From Moorena producens 3L (GTDB lineage Bacteria; Cyanobacteriota; Cyanobacteriia; Cyanobacteriales; Coleofasciculaceae), in contig NZ_GL890930.1 in assembly GCF_000211815.1 (NCBI RefSeq), positions 143,858 through 207,857 on the forward strand: 64,000 bases of DNA, given 5' to 3'. Position 1 is the stretch's first letter, and the number at the start of each line of letters is the position of its first letter. The translations under genes and the position numbers were made by a program. The notes under the pieces were generated by a model. The model made no database searches, was not told where the DNA came from, and was given only the letters and a program-made list of their open reading frames with translations. Below are positions 53,760 through 62,604 of this stretch, piece by piece.

Positions 53760-54433
53760 AACCAATTGATCGAGCAACTCGGAAAGCTCCAACTGGTCTT
53801 TGTTGCGGTTATGATTGTAAATCATTAGACATCTCCAATGTCAGGATAAACCCATCTAATTTTTTAAATTCTATGTATAGTGTTTTTGAAATTAAATAAA
53901 CACTATATGTGGAAAAGCCATTGTCAATAAGCACAAGAAGGCCGGTTTATTGAGAAGTATCCCCGCTTACCCAACAAGATGCGTTTACCCTGTCTCCAAT
54001 GTAAGCATTCAGGTGCTGGGGTTGACAAAAGGGGAAAGATGAGTAATATAGCGCTACGCGCAAGGCAATAGGAATCCCCCCTAACCCCCCTTAAAAAGGC
54101 AATAGGCAACAGTTGACTACAACAGCTTAGGTGCGCTTGACCCATTAAGAATTTAATTCGCCACGGGTCGCACCTTTTGCTGCTTTTATCAATGTCCTAA
54201 CTTTAATGCGTAGTGCTATATTTTAGAACCATGGAAATTAAACCACCGCTGGGTGGTAGTCGAACCCGAAAGCTGTCCGTTATCTCAGGGAAACCACTGG
54301 GGAAGTAAGTGTGAGTCAACCCGAAGCTATGTCGTGGCTCAGCTGGTAGAAAGTCCCATCGCAATTGTAGTGGATTCACCATTCTACATTCTTAATTCTA
54401 CATTCTGGAAGACCTTCACAATTCACCCTCAAG
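53760..54433. other. Repeat-bearing intergenic region
   Basis: A GGTGCG hairpin repeat lies at 54129-54175. AGTGTTT/AAACACT (53878-53908) is a small hairpin. The segment 54236-54372 has a GC-rich, structured look and an open frame (ESCPLSQGNHWGSKCESTRS) that I cannot assign; it may be a transposon end. No firm gene is present. Confidence 0.45.
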
Positions 54434-55103
54434 TCTTCACAATTAAGCCGAAACCTTCACAATTCAGCTGTAGTTTTCACAATTCAGCCTTAATTGCGAT
54501 GCCATGTGGTAACGCCACCACCCTGGTCAATCAACGTAATCCCTTGAGCTTGCAAGTCATCGCGAATGCGATCGCTTAATTCAAAGTTCTTGGTTTTCCG
54601 TGCTTCAGCCCGCTGCTGAATCAGTGCTTCAATTTCCCCATCACTCAATCCATCCGTAGAAACTTCAGCTTCTTCTTCCGGTTGTGCTTCTAACCCTAAT
54701 ACCTCGGCTAATTCCACGAGACTACGCCATTGCTGCTCTAATTCTGAAGCAGGAGTCTCGGTTTTACCCTGATGTACGAGGATATTGCCTTCCCGGCGTA
54801 ACCCTTTGGCCACTTCAAACAATACCGCTAACCCTCCAGCAAAGTTTAAGTCGTCATCTACGGCTTCTTGGAACTGTTGCGCTATGGTTTTATTTGATAA
54901 GTCATCCTGCAAGGGTTGTGATGGTTTGGGTGTGGCTGATTGGTCTTGCCATCCTAATTGTATACCATAGTTATGACCAAACAGCAAGCCTTCTTTGAGA
55001 GTTTGCCAGCCATTGGTAGCAGATGCGATCGCATCATCAGTAAAATCTACTGGCTTACGGTATTGCGCCATTAACACAAATAGCCGCACTGCCATCGGGT
55101 CAA
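54434..55103 (-). pseudogene. Duplicated 3' fragment of cysS
   Basis: These 670 bases match 56445-57114 with an offset of exactly 2011 bases and only a few differences, all seen near the right border. They encode the last 201 residues of cysteinyl-tRNA synthetase (LFVLMAQYRKPVDFTDDA to the stop at 54490) plus some downstream non-coding DNA. The HIGH and KMSKS motifs are missing, so no synthetase activity is possible. The homology stops abruptly after GGGTCAA at 55103. Confidence 0.95.
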
Positions 55104-55191
55104 TATGAATACGGCCTCTGACTACTGTTCCGGTGATCCGCTGTGAAATACTGTTTATTTAGCATAACAAGTACGGAAGAGCCTGTAATAC

Positions 55192-56067
55192 ATGGCAGAC
55201 TATAAGCAAGCACTGGTAAAAGACGGTAAGAATCCAGAAGGTCTAATTGTCTTTCCAGCTTTCATTACCCAGAAGGAAATCGATGCCCTTAAGGACTTTA
55301 GAGTCGGGGATCGGGATACCTTTGTTGTCGCCTATCCTAAATCTGGTACGACATGGATGGAGCAGATTGTTCACTTGCTTGCTCACAATGGAGAGCAAGG
55401 GGACAAAGTATTGAGTGAAGCAGTGCCTTGGTTAGAAGGTGCAGCAACTCGTTATGGAGGTTTAGAGAATCTGATTAAAACTTCTGGCGATCGCCGTTAC
55501 TTTCACACTCATTTCCCGTTGTCTTTGATGCCAATGTTTGGCGAAACTAAAGCAAAGTATATTTATGTTGCTCGCAATCCTAAGGATAATGCTGTTTCCT
55601 ATTATTATCATGCATTGAGCAAAATGGGATACGAGGGGAGTTGGAGCGAATTTATTACGCTATATCGTGAAGGCAAGGTGGCCTATGGCTCAATATTCGA
55701 TCACGTTTGGGAATGGTGGAAAGCAAGCCAAGATTCAGATAATGTCATGTTTGTCAAGTACGAAGACATGAAAAAGGATTTAGCTCAAGTCGTTACCGAT
55801 GTTGCTAGCTTTATAGATATTCCCTTAACCTCCGATTTACTCGATGCTGTGGTTGCTGGTAGTGAATTTTCGGCAATGGCAATCAATCCCAAAGCTAATC
55901 TGGATTGGGTGCCTCAGCGAGAAGGTATCCCCAAACATATGCGCAAAGGAATTGTAGGAGATTGGAAAAACCACTTTTCTTCAGAAGAGACTAGTATTTT
56001 TGATGCTCTATATCAATCAAGAATGGTACATTTTGGTCTGGAATTTGAATTTGAGTTAACCTATTAG
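55192..56067 (+). CDS. Cytosolic-type (SULT-like) sulfotransferase
   Basis: The 291-residue protein looks like animal cytosolic sulfotransferases: the 5'-phosphosulfate loop YPKSGTTW (48-55), catalytic His about 107 in FHTHFPL, and the 3'-phosphate motif VARNPKDNAVSYYY (126-139). The PAPS/dimer segment RKGIVGDWKNHF is near the C-terminus. It would transfer sulfate from PAPS to a hydroxyl or amine. It sits between a full cysS and a duplicated cysS 3' fragment, pointing to arrival by recombination. Short MADY start and full length agree with the family. The acceptor is unknown; a lipid, polyketide or phenol are all possible. Confidence 0.9.
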   Translation: MADYKQALVKDGKNPEGLIVFPAFITQKEIDALKDFRVGDRDTFVVAYPKSGTTWMEQIVHLLAHNGEQGDKVLSEAVPWLEGAATRYGGLENLIKTSGDRRYFHTHFPLSLMPMFGETKAKYIYVARNPKDNAVSYYYHALSKMGYEGSWSEFITLYREGKVAYGSIFDHVWEWWKASQDSDNVMFVKYEDMKKDLAQVVTDVASFIDIPLTSDLLDAVVAGSEFSAMAINPKANLDWVPQREGIPKHMRKGIVGDWKNHFSSEETSIFDALYQSRMVHFGLEFEFELTY

Positions 56068-56444
56068 AATTTAGAATTTAGAATTTAGAATTTAGAATTT
56101 AGAATTTAGAATTTAGAGGATATCTGAAAAGTTTTTTGATATTGAATTTTGCCCCCCTAGCCCCCCAATTCTGGGGGGAACAAGAATCAATTGGCTGGTA
56201 AAAGTCCCCCAAAATTGGGGGATTTAGGGGGCTTGGATGTAGCAAATGAGACTTCTCAGACAACCTCTAAGAATTTAGAATTTAGAATTTAGAATTTAGA
56301 ATTTAGAACTAAGAATTAAGAATTGGTAATTCTACATTCGGAATTCTTCATTCTACATTTGGCATCCTATATTCTACATTTGGAATTCTACATTCTACAT
56401 TCTACATTCTGCATTCTGAACAACCTTCACAATTCAGCCTGCCA
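56068..56444. repeat. AGAATTT heptamers and a CCCCCTAGCCCCCC palindromic element
   Basis: AGAATTT heptamers at 56066-56113 and 56272-56306 flank a block of about 100 bases (56148-56236). In it CCCCCCTAGCCCCCC pairs with GGGGGATTTAGGGGGC, and CCAATTCTGGGGGG with CCCCCAAAATTGGGGG. TTCTACA heptamers follow. No gene is seen. Confidence 0.75.
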
Positions 56445-56500
56445 TCTTCACAATTAAGCCGAAACCTTCACAATTCAGCTGTAGTTTTCACAATTCAGCC

Positions 56501-57985
56501 TTAATTGCGATGCCATGTGGTAACGCCACCACCCTGGTCAATCAACGTAATCCCTTGAGCTTGCAAGTCATCGCGAATGCGATCGCTTAATTCAAAGTTC
56601 TTGGTTTTCCGTGCTTCAGCCCGCTGCTGAATCAGTGCTTCAATTTCCCCATCACTCAATCCATCCGTAGAAACTTCAGCTTCTTCTTCCGGTTGTGCTT
56701 CTAACCCTAATACCTCGGCTAATTCCACGAGACTACGCCATTGCTGCTCTAATTCTGAAGCAGGAGTCTCGGTTTTACCCTGATGTACGAGGATATTGCC
56801 TTCCCGGCGTAACCCTTTGGCCACTTCAAACAATACCGCTAACCCTCCAGCAAAGTTTAAGTCGTCATCTACGGCTTCTTGGAACTGTTGCGCTATGGTT
56901 TTATTTGATAAGTCATCCTGCAAGGGTTGTGATGGTTTGGGTGTGGCTGATTGGTCTTGCCATCCTAATTGTATACCATAGTTATGACCAAACAGCAAGC
57001 CTTCTTTGAGAGTTTGCCAGCCATTGGTAGCAGATGCGATCGCATCATCAGTAAAATCTATTGGTTTACGGTATTGCGCCATTAACACAAATAGCCGCAC
57101 TGCCATGGGGTCAACGGGACGGTCGAGTAAGTCTCTGATAGTAGTAAAGTTGCCTAAAGACTTAGACATTTTCTCTCCATCCACCTTGACCATGCCATTG
57201 TGTAACCAATAACGGGCTAGGCTTTTACCAGTTACTGCTTCCGATTGAGCAATTTCATTTTCGTGGTGGGGGAAAACCAAGTCAGAGCCACCAGTATGAA
57301 TATCAATCGTTTCCCCGAGCATATCTCGCACCATCGCCGAGCATTCAATATGCCAACCTGGACGACCAGGTCCCCAAGGGGATTCCCAGGATGGTTCCTC
57401 TGGCTTAGCGCTTTTCCAAACCGCAAAATCAAAGGGGTCTTTCTTCTTAGGCCCAACCGAGTCGGCTACATCTACCCGTCCACTGGCTCCTGCTTGCAAA
57501 TCCTCTAACTTGCGGCCAGAGAGTTTGCCATACTCCTCAAACCGACGCACTGAATAGTACACATCCCCATCGGCTTCGTAAGCATAGCCTTTTTGTTCCA
57601 ACTCACACACCAGTCGCTTGATTCCATCTAAGCTATGAGTCGCGCGGGGGTAAGCATTAGCCTCTTGGACATTCAGCCTTGCCATATCTTCAAAATAGGC
57701 ATCAATGAAGCGTTCCGACACTGCCTCCATAGAGGTGCCTTCCCTTCGGGCTCGGTTTAGGATTTTATCATCAATATCTGTAAAATTTTGGACATAATTC
57801 ACATCATAGCCCCGCCATTGTAAGTAGTGACGAGCGGTATCCCAGACAATACAAGTTCTAGCATGACCCAAGTGGCACAAGTCATACACCGTAATGCCAC
57901 AGCAGTACATCCGGACTTTACCAGTTTCCAATGGCTCAAAGGATTCCTTGCGGCGGGTTAAGGTATTGTAAAGGTTTAGGGTCAT
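56501..57985 (-). CDS. cysS: Cysteinyl-tRNA synthetase
   Basis: The 494-residue class I synthetase has the HIGH motif as HLGH (CHLGHARTCIVWD) and KMSKS in GEKMSKSLGNFTTI. Zinc ligands appear in YCCGITVYDLCHLGH and WHIECSAMV, with FPHHENEIAQSEA behind them. It charges tRNA-Cys for translation. The DALR-like C-terminal part (LTEDFELSDRIRDDLQAQGITLID type) is complete, unlike the fragment at 54434-55103. The last 614 coding bases are almost identical to that fragment, so this 3' end was recently duplicated or gene-converted. Confidence 0.97.
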   Translation of the reverse strand: MTLNLYNTLTRRKESFEPLETGKVRMYCCGITVYDLCHLGHARTCIVWDTARHYLQWRGYDVNYVQNFTDIDDKILNRARREGTSMEAVSERFIDAYFEDMARLNVQEANAYPRATHSLDGIKRLVCELEQKGYAYEADGDVYYSVRRFEEYGKLSGRKLEDLQAGASGRVDVADSVGPKKKDPFDFAVWKSAKPEEPSWESPWGPGRPGWHIECSAMVRDMLGETIDIHTGGSDLVFPHHENEIAQSEAVTGKSLARYWLHNGMVKVDGEKMSKSLGNFTTIRDLLDRPVDPMAVRLFVLMAQYRKPIDFTDDAIASATNGWQTLKEGLLFGHNYGIQLGWQDQSATPKPSQPLQDDLSNKTIAQQFQEAVDDDLNFAGGLAVLFEVAKGLRREGNILVHQGKTETPASELEQQWRSLVELAEVLGLEAQPEEEAEVSTDGLSDGEIEALIQQRAEARKTKNFELSDRIRDDLQAQGITLIDQGGGVTTWHRN

Positions 57986-58082
57986 GACAAAGAAAAGATA
58001 AAATCACCAACAGTGGGCTATAGATATACTTTTGACATCCTCCCTGGTTAAATCAAAGATTATAACGAGGGATTCCTAAGAC

Positions 58083-59279
58083 TCACGACTTAGGTTTCTG
58101 TTTCCTTCTCCCCTTGGGGGAGTTTTTCGCACCAGCCTTCCGAGATTTACTCTCTTCGGGTCTTACGGTCGCTCCGCAGACTGACACGGCAAGTCCTGCC
58201 GCCAAAATGTTAATTGATGCATTGATATCACGATCGTGGTGAGCATTGCAGGATAGGCAATCCCATTCCCGAATATTCAAAGCTAAAGACTCAACACGAT
58301 TTAGGCAAACAGAACACAGTTTGCTACTAGGAAACCACTTATCAATGGAAATGGCTTCTCGATTATACCATTGAGACTTGTACTTAATCTGACGAATTAT
58401 TTCCGCCCAGTTGGCTTCACTGATAACTTGAGCTAGTTTGTGATTTTTGACCAGATTTTTCACAGCTAAATCTTCAAACGCAATCAATTGGTTTTCTCTG
58501 ACCAGTTGAGTAGTTAGCTTGTGGGTAAAATCTCGTCTAGAGTCTTTGATTTGTGCATGCACCCTGGCAACCTTTAACCTGGCTTTGTAACGATTATTAG
58601 AACCTTTTTGTTTTCGTGACAAAGCTTTTTGGTATTTAGCTAGCTTTTTCTTGAGCTTTTTAAAATGTTTGGGATTGGCAATTTTATCTCCGTCGCTTGT
58701 TGTGATCAGGCTAGTAACTCCTAAGTCCAAGCCAACTTGTTTATCTGTGGTCGGTAAGCTCAAATCTCTATGGTCATCAAACCTAATTGAGATCTGCCAC
58801 CGCTCAGATGGGTCTAAGCTAAGTGTAACAATACTTGGAGTGCAGTTTGCAGGTAACTGACGACTCCAACGAATCCGTAAAGGTTCTTTACATTTGGCAA
58901 GATAGACTTGACCATCTTCCCATTTGAATGCTGACTTAGTAAATTCTGCACTACCACCATTACGTTTTTTCTTGAAGTTAGGATACTTAGCTCGACCGGC
59001 AAAGAAATTAGTAAAAGCGGTTTGTAAATGTCTTAATCCTTGCTGAAGAGGAACAGAACTAACGTCATTCAAAAAGAACAAGTCATCCTGTTTTTTCCAT
59101 TCTGTCAACATTAAGGAAGTTTCCTTGTAGCTTATCCGTCGGGAGCGTTTGTACCAACCTGAAGTCCTAGCATCTAAAGCTTTGTTGTAAACAAGTCTTA
59201 CACATCCTAGAGTTCTCCTCAGCAGAGTTTCCTGTTCAGGGGTTGGATAGAAACGGTAACGGTAAGCTTTTTCGACCAT
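58083..59279 (-). CDS. tnpB: TnpB RNA-guided nuclease
   Basis: The 398-residue protein is an intact TnpB (OrfB) with an N-terminal wedge/helix region (YRFYPTPEQETLLRRTLGCV). RuvC-I VGLDLGVTSLI has Asp185 and RuvC-II IAFEDLAVKNL has Glu269. A zinc ribbon carries Cys322, Cys325, Cys341 and Cys344, and RuvC-III HHDRDINASINI spans 347-358. A basic tail RKAGAKNSPKGRRKQKP closes the protein. TnpB proteins cut DNA guided by an RNA from the element's 3' end and help the element persist. Here all catalytic and zinc residues remain, in contrast to the wrecked copies elsewhere in the window. The guide RNA would run leftward through the 3' coding end to about 58020. Confidence 0.93.
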   Translation of the reverse strand: MVEKAYRYRFYPTPEQETLLRRTLGCVRLVYNKALDARTSGWYKRSRRISYKETSLMLTEWKKQDDLFFLNDVSSVPLQQGLRHLQTAFTNFFAGRAKYPNFKKKRNGGSAEFTKSAFKWEDGQVYLAKCKEPLRIRWSRQLPANCTPSIVTLSLDPSERWQISIRFDDHRDLSLPTTDKQVGLDLGVTSLITTSDGDKIANPKHFKKLKKKLAKYQKALSRKQKGSNNRYKARLKVARVHAQIKDSRRDFTHKLTTQLVRENQLIAFEDLAVKNLVKNHKLAQVISEANWAEIIRQIKYKSQWYNREAISIDKWFPSSKLCSVCLNRVESLALNIREWDCLSCNAHHDRDINASINILAAGLAVSVCGATVRPEESKSRKAGAKNSPKGRRKQKPKS

Positions 59280-59304
59280 TATTTACTCTTTGGTATATAC
59301 TTAC

Positions 59305-59333
59305 ATTATAATATATTCTGTGTAAGGTGTCAA
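59305..59333 (-). promoter_or_regulatory. Consensus sigma-70 promoter for tnpB
   Basis: On the minus strand TTGACA (59333-59328) and TATAAT (59310-59305) are separated by 17 bases, a perfect consensus. The -10 box lies 25 bases before the tnpB start codon at 59279. Confidence 0.85.
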
Positions 59334-59496
59334 GTAAGCGCAATTCATGAGGGGCTGTGTGGGTCACCTGCGGGAGCACTTTATACGCCCCGTCTCCCGT
59401 TATACCCGTAGGGTTAGCTGGAGATGAATTGCTGTTTTAGATAAAATACGATATCTTGGTATATCTTGATTCTCAACTGTTTTCACAAGTTGCCTT

Positions 59497-60645
59497 ATGC
59501 AAACTTTACCGACTGATTCCCCATCTGGTCAAGGGATGGAAGCCCCGAAACAAGGCTTACCCGTTACCATTATTACCGGTTTCCTGGGTAGCGGCAAAAC
59601 CACCCTCCTTAACCATATCTTAAGTAACCAAGAAGGCGTCAAAACAGCGGTCCTTGTTAATGAGTTTGGTGAAATTGGTATTGATAATGAGCTGATTATC
59701 AATACTGATGATAATATGGTCGCCCTGAATAATGGCTGTATCTGCTGCACCATTAATGATGATTTAATTGAAGCAGTTTACAACGTATTGGAGCATCCAG
59801 AAAAGCTGGATTATTTAGTGGTGGAAACTACCGGATTAGCGGACCCCTTACCAGTGGCGCTAACCTTTTTGGGCACAGAATTGCGAGATATGACTCGTCT
59901 TGATTCTATTGTCACTATGGTAGATTCAGAAAACTTTAGTATCGATCTATTTAATAGTGACGCGGCAACTAATCAGATTGCTTATGGGGATATTATTATC
60001 CTCAACAAGACTGACTTGGTCGATCAAGCCAATGTAGACCACTTGGAAAACCGGCTCAGAGATATGAAAACTGATGCTAGGATTTTGAGAACTACTAAAG
60101 CCGAAGTGCCAATTCCTTTAATTCTCAGTGTTGGTCTCTTTGAGTCTGATAAGTATTTCGACAGCAAAACATCAGATCATGATCATCACCACCATGATCA
60201 TGACCATCATGACCATCATGACCATGATCACCATGATCATCACCACCATGATCACCATGACCATGATCATCACCACCATGACCATCATGACCATGATCAC
60301 GCTCATCACTATCACTCCGATCACCTAGAAATTGACGGATTCACTTCCCTTTCTTTCGAGAGTGACAAGCCCCTAGGGCTTCGGAAGTTTCAGGATTTCC
60401 TAGACAATAAGTTATCCTCTAATGTGTTCCGCGCTAAGGGAATTCTCTGGTTTGATCAAAGTCCTCAGCGTCACATCTTCCACCTCAGTGGTAAGCGTTT
60501 CTCTATTGAAGATGATGAGTGGAAAGGTGAACCAAAAAATCAATTAGTGCTGATTGGTCAAGATTTAGATCATGATACATTACGTGAACAATTAAACCAG
60601 TGTATCTCTTCAGAGTCTACCAATACACAGCAGGGGATTTGGTAA
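59497..60645 (+). CDS. CobW/ZNG1-family GTPase metallochaperone with His-Asp-rich insert
   Basis: The 382-residue protein is a G3E GTPase: P-loop GFLGSGKTT (28-36), metal motif CICC (81-84), ETTGLADP (110-117) and NKTD (170-173). Residues about 227-276 are almost entirely His and Asp (the HDHHHHDHD type), a metal-binding store. The C-terminal CobW domain (KGILWFDQSPQRHIFHLSG) is complete. Family members deliver zinc or cobalt to target enzymes under metal limitation. The His-rich loop favours zinc. No Zur box could be identified upstream, and no zinc uptake gene is adjacent. Confidence 0.9.
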   Translation: MQTLPTDSPSGQGMEAPKQGLPVTIITGFLGSGKTTLLNHILSNQEGVKTAVLVNEFGEIGIDNELIINTDDNMVALNNGCICCTINDDLIEAVYNVLEHPEKLDYLVVETTGLADPLPVALTFLGTELRDMTRLDSIVTMVDSENFSIDLFNSDAATNQIAYGDIIILNKTDLVDQANVDHLENRLRDMKTDARILRTTKAEVPIPLILSVGLFESDKYFDSKTSDHDHHHHDHDHHDHHDHDHHDHHHHDHHDHDHHHHDHHDHDHAHHYHSDHLEIDGFTSLSFESDKPLGLRKFQDFLDNKLSSNVFRAKGILWFDQSPQRHIFHLSGKRFSIEDDEWKGEPKNQLVLIGQDLDHDTLREQLNQCISSESTNTQQGIW

Positions 60646-60716
60646 GCAATTGTTGAATTAAGAATGAAGAATTAAGAATGTAGAATGAAGAATTAAGAAT
60701 GCAGAATCCTAAATTC
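60646..60716. repeat. GAATTAA/GTAGAAT heptamers
   Basis: Short heptamer run between the CobW gene and the MITE. Confidence 0.6.
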
Positions 60717-60945
60717 GGCGTTGCTGATTATGGGTATGATTGAGCCCCCCTAGCCCCCCAAGCGAGGGATTGCTCGCTTGGGGGGAACAAGACTTTCTTG
60801 GGTCCCCCGCCCCCCTAGCCCCCCAAGCGAGGGATTGCTCGCTTGGGGGGAATTAGCGGATGCTTAGCTTTTTTAAAGATGGGAATTTAGGGGTCTTGAC
60901 CACAATCAGATGATTGCGCATTCATACTTCAATTCAGCAACGTCC
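60717..60945. mobile_element. MITE with GGCGTTGCTGA ends
   Basis: Ends GGCGTTGCTGATTAT and CAATTCAGCAACGTCC are inverted repeats around 229 bases without coding capacity. Inside, GCCCCCCAAGCGAGGGATTG with CTCGCTTGGGGGG occurs twice, separated by AACAAGACTTTCTTGGG. A relative lies at 62605-62850 and a lone end at 46153. Confidence 0.8.
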
Positions 60946-60949
60946 TAAA

Positions 60950-61145
60950 TTATACATTCTTAATTCTGAATTCTTAATTCTCAATTCTTAATTCTCAATT
61001 CTCAATTCTCAATTCTCAATTCTCAATTCTCAATTCTCAATTCTTAATTCTCAATTCTTAATTCTCAATTCTTAATTCTCAATTCTTAATTCTACATTCT
61101 CAATTCTACATTCTTAATTCTACATTCTTAATTATTAATTATTAA
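60950..61145. repeat. ATTCTCA/ATTCTTA heptamer array
   Basis: More than 20 units of ATTCTCA, ATTCTTA and TTCTACA follow the MITE and end at TTATTAATTATTAATTA. The array leads into the promoter region of the next small gene. Confidence 0.85.
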
Positions 61146-61249
61146 TTACCCCTAAAACTCCCCAAAAAAACTTTTATAAAACCCTTGAAAAACTAAATTA
61201 TAATCATTCCAATAATCACTATAATCACAATGAGTTCAGTTTTTTAGTG

Positions 61250-61450
61250 ATGTCCAAAAAATTTTCCCAAAATTTCAAAAAACAACCCGCTAAGCACGTC
61301 CTGAAAGGTTCTCGTGAAGCCGTCATTTATAGTATGCAGATGCTATATTCCCTAGGCTATGGGTCGATTGCTGAATGGACCCCTCTGGAACCAACTGATG
61401 TTCCCGGGGAAGTGATGACTACCATAACCAAGTATTGGCTGTTGCCATAA
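61250..61450 (+). CDS. Small conserved cyanobacterial-type protein
   Basis: About 66 residues from ATG 61250 (a GTG directly before it is possible). The first half is basic (SKKFSQNFKKQPAKHVLKGSREAV), the second hydrophobic and acidic (YSLGYGSIAEWTPLEPTDV). I do not recognise a named family. A short basic N-terminus followed by MLYSLGYGSIAEW could bind RNA or a ribosomal partner. It is followed by a good terminator 125 bases downstream, so it is likely expressed as a single gene. Confidence 0.6.
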   Translation: MSKKFSQNFKKQPAKHVLKGSREAVIYSMQMLYSLGYGSIAEWTPLEPTDVPGEVMTTITKYWLLP

Positions 61451-61574
61451 CACTTTAAATTTCTGGGGGGATTTCCCCCCCTTGCGTGACCTTTGGCCAA
61501 TCAAATCATCACATCGGGTTAGATTTGGGAACTTAGTGATATCACAATTTCAACTGACTTATTGTGGAGTTGAA

Positions 61575-61609
61575 ATAGCCGTGGATAGTATTTCTACGGC
61601 TATTTTTTT
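61575..61609 (+). terminator. Rho-independent terminator
   Basis: A perfect 8-bp stem, ATAGCCGT (61575-61582) and ACGGCTAT (61595-61602), with a 12-base loop, is followed by T7. Confidence 0.85.
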
Positions 61610-61611
61610 GG

Positions 61612-61826
61612 AAGCTATCAGCGGTCAGCGGTCAGCTATCAGTTATCAGCTATCAGCTATCAGCTATCAGCTATCAGCTATCAGCTATCAGCTATCAGCT
61701 ATCAGCTATCAGTGATTAGCTTATGTGCTACGCACACGCTACGCGAACAGCTACGCGCAATCGGTGCTTTTGAATACAATAAGCTGACGGCTGACAGCTG
61801 ACGGCTGACGGCTGAATGCTTAGCTA
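61612..61826. repeat. TCAGCTA heptamer array with TAGCGT-type hairpins
   Basis: About 13 heptamers of TATCAGC type (61615-61715) are followed by CTACGCACACGCTACGCGAA (61728-61747) and inverted GCTGACGGCTGACAGC copies (61783-61818). The block can fold end to end. Confidence 0.85.
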
Positions 61827-61858
61827 AAATACTATTAGCCTTAACTAATACTTAAATC

Positions 61859-62569
61859 ATGGACGATTTAAATTACTATTTAGACAAATACGACGCTATA
61901 CCCTTAGATACTGATCAATACAAAAATAGTTATGTCGGCTGGGCACTAGACTTTTTTATTGACGAAACAAAGGTAATAAATCCTTATTTAGATATTACCT
62001 TAAGATTAGACTTAACCGATGCGGAAACTAATTATAACGATAATTTCAAAAATGACTATTCAACCTTTACGTGTTTCTTAATCTGGAAATTACTTAAAGC
62101 CCTGAAAGAACATCCTCCTTTCTGGTGGAGATTTATTAACCATAAATGGTATCAAATTAATAATCCACCATTATTTTGTCCGACAGCAGTGGGAGGCGAA
62201 GTTCGATTTGCAGAAATGATCATTAATAATGCCACAAAATTAGGATGGCTTGAATTTTATCAACTATACAGAAATAGCAAAGACAGTATTTTCGCTAATC
62301 CTATATTGCCCAATAATAATGATAGATACTATGCTTACCAACTAGGTCAATTTGTTGGTAATCTTCCTGGCTTGGATTTTTTAAGTTTTTCTATGCAGAC
62401 AGGTCGTGGAAATACCCAGAGTTTTTTCTACTTTGGAAAGCGAACCTACGACAATAATCAGCAAAGACTAACGGTGCCTTTAGCTATCAAATTTCACCAT
62501 AGCAATTTAGATCCAATGCTAATCGAAGTGTTAGTTAAGGATTATCTAGCTGAATTAAGTAAGCATTAA
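61859..62569 (+). CDS. Protein with possible chloramphenicol-acetyltransferase-like fold
   Basis: I do not recognise this 236-residue protein firmly. The C-terminal segment VPLAIKFHHSNLDPMLIEVL (207-226) resembles the CAT catalytic motif HHxxxDG near the end of the protein, with Pro for Gly. FWWRFINHKWYQ (88-99) is placed like the substrate-binding region of CAT-like enzymes. This would make it an acyl-CoA or acyl-carrier acyltransferase. The gene is AT-rich, single, and framed by repeat arrays and a MITE, which suggests acquisition. No signal peptide is present. A different alpha/beta fold cannot be excluded. Confidence 0.5.
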   Translation: MDDLNYYLDKYDAIPLDTDQYKNSYVGWALDFFIDETKVINPYLDITLRLDLTDAETNYNDNFKNDYSTFTCFLIWKLLKALKEHPPFWWRFINHKWYQINNPPLFCPTAVGGEVRFAEMIINNATKLGWLEFYQLYRNSKDSIFANPILPNNNDRYYAYQLGQFVGNLPGLDFLSFSMQTGRGNTQSFFYFGKRTYDNNQQRLTVPLAIKFHHSNLDPMLIEVLVKDYLAELSKH

Positions 62570-62604
62570 TACAGTATTTTTTACTTGGTTGAGGTGAAAA
62601 TTCT

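Larger units (their letters stand above)
58020..59440 (-). mobile_element. Solo-tnpB IS200/IS605-type element
   Basis: An intact tnpB without a tnpA transposase is flanked by structured ends. On the 3' side TTTGACATCCTCCCTGG with GAGGGATTCC (58029-58078) can pair. On the 5' side GCAATTCAT (59339-59347) and ATGAATTGC (59424-59432) enclose GC-rich DNA. It presumably relies on a Y1 transposase in trans or is immobile. Confidence 0.7.

Noticed and set aside
54684..54998. 104-codon plus-strand frame that appears twice (also 56695-57009)
   Set aside because: It is the antisense shadow of the duplicated cysS 3' end; its repetition reflects the DNA duplication only.
59440..59496. Zur box upstream of the CobW-family gene
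   Set aside because: No convincing inverted TGATAAT-type site could be read in the short upstream region.
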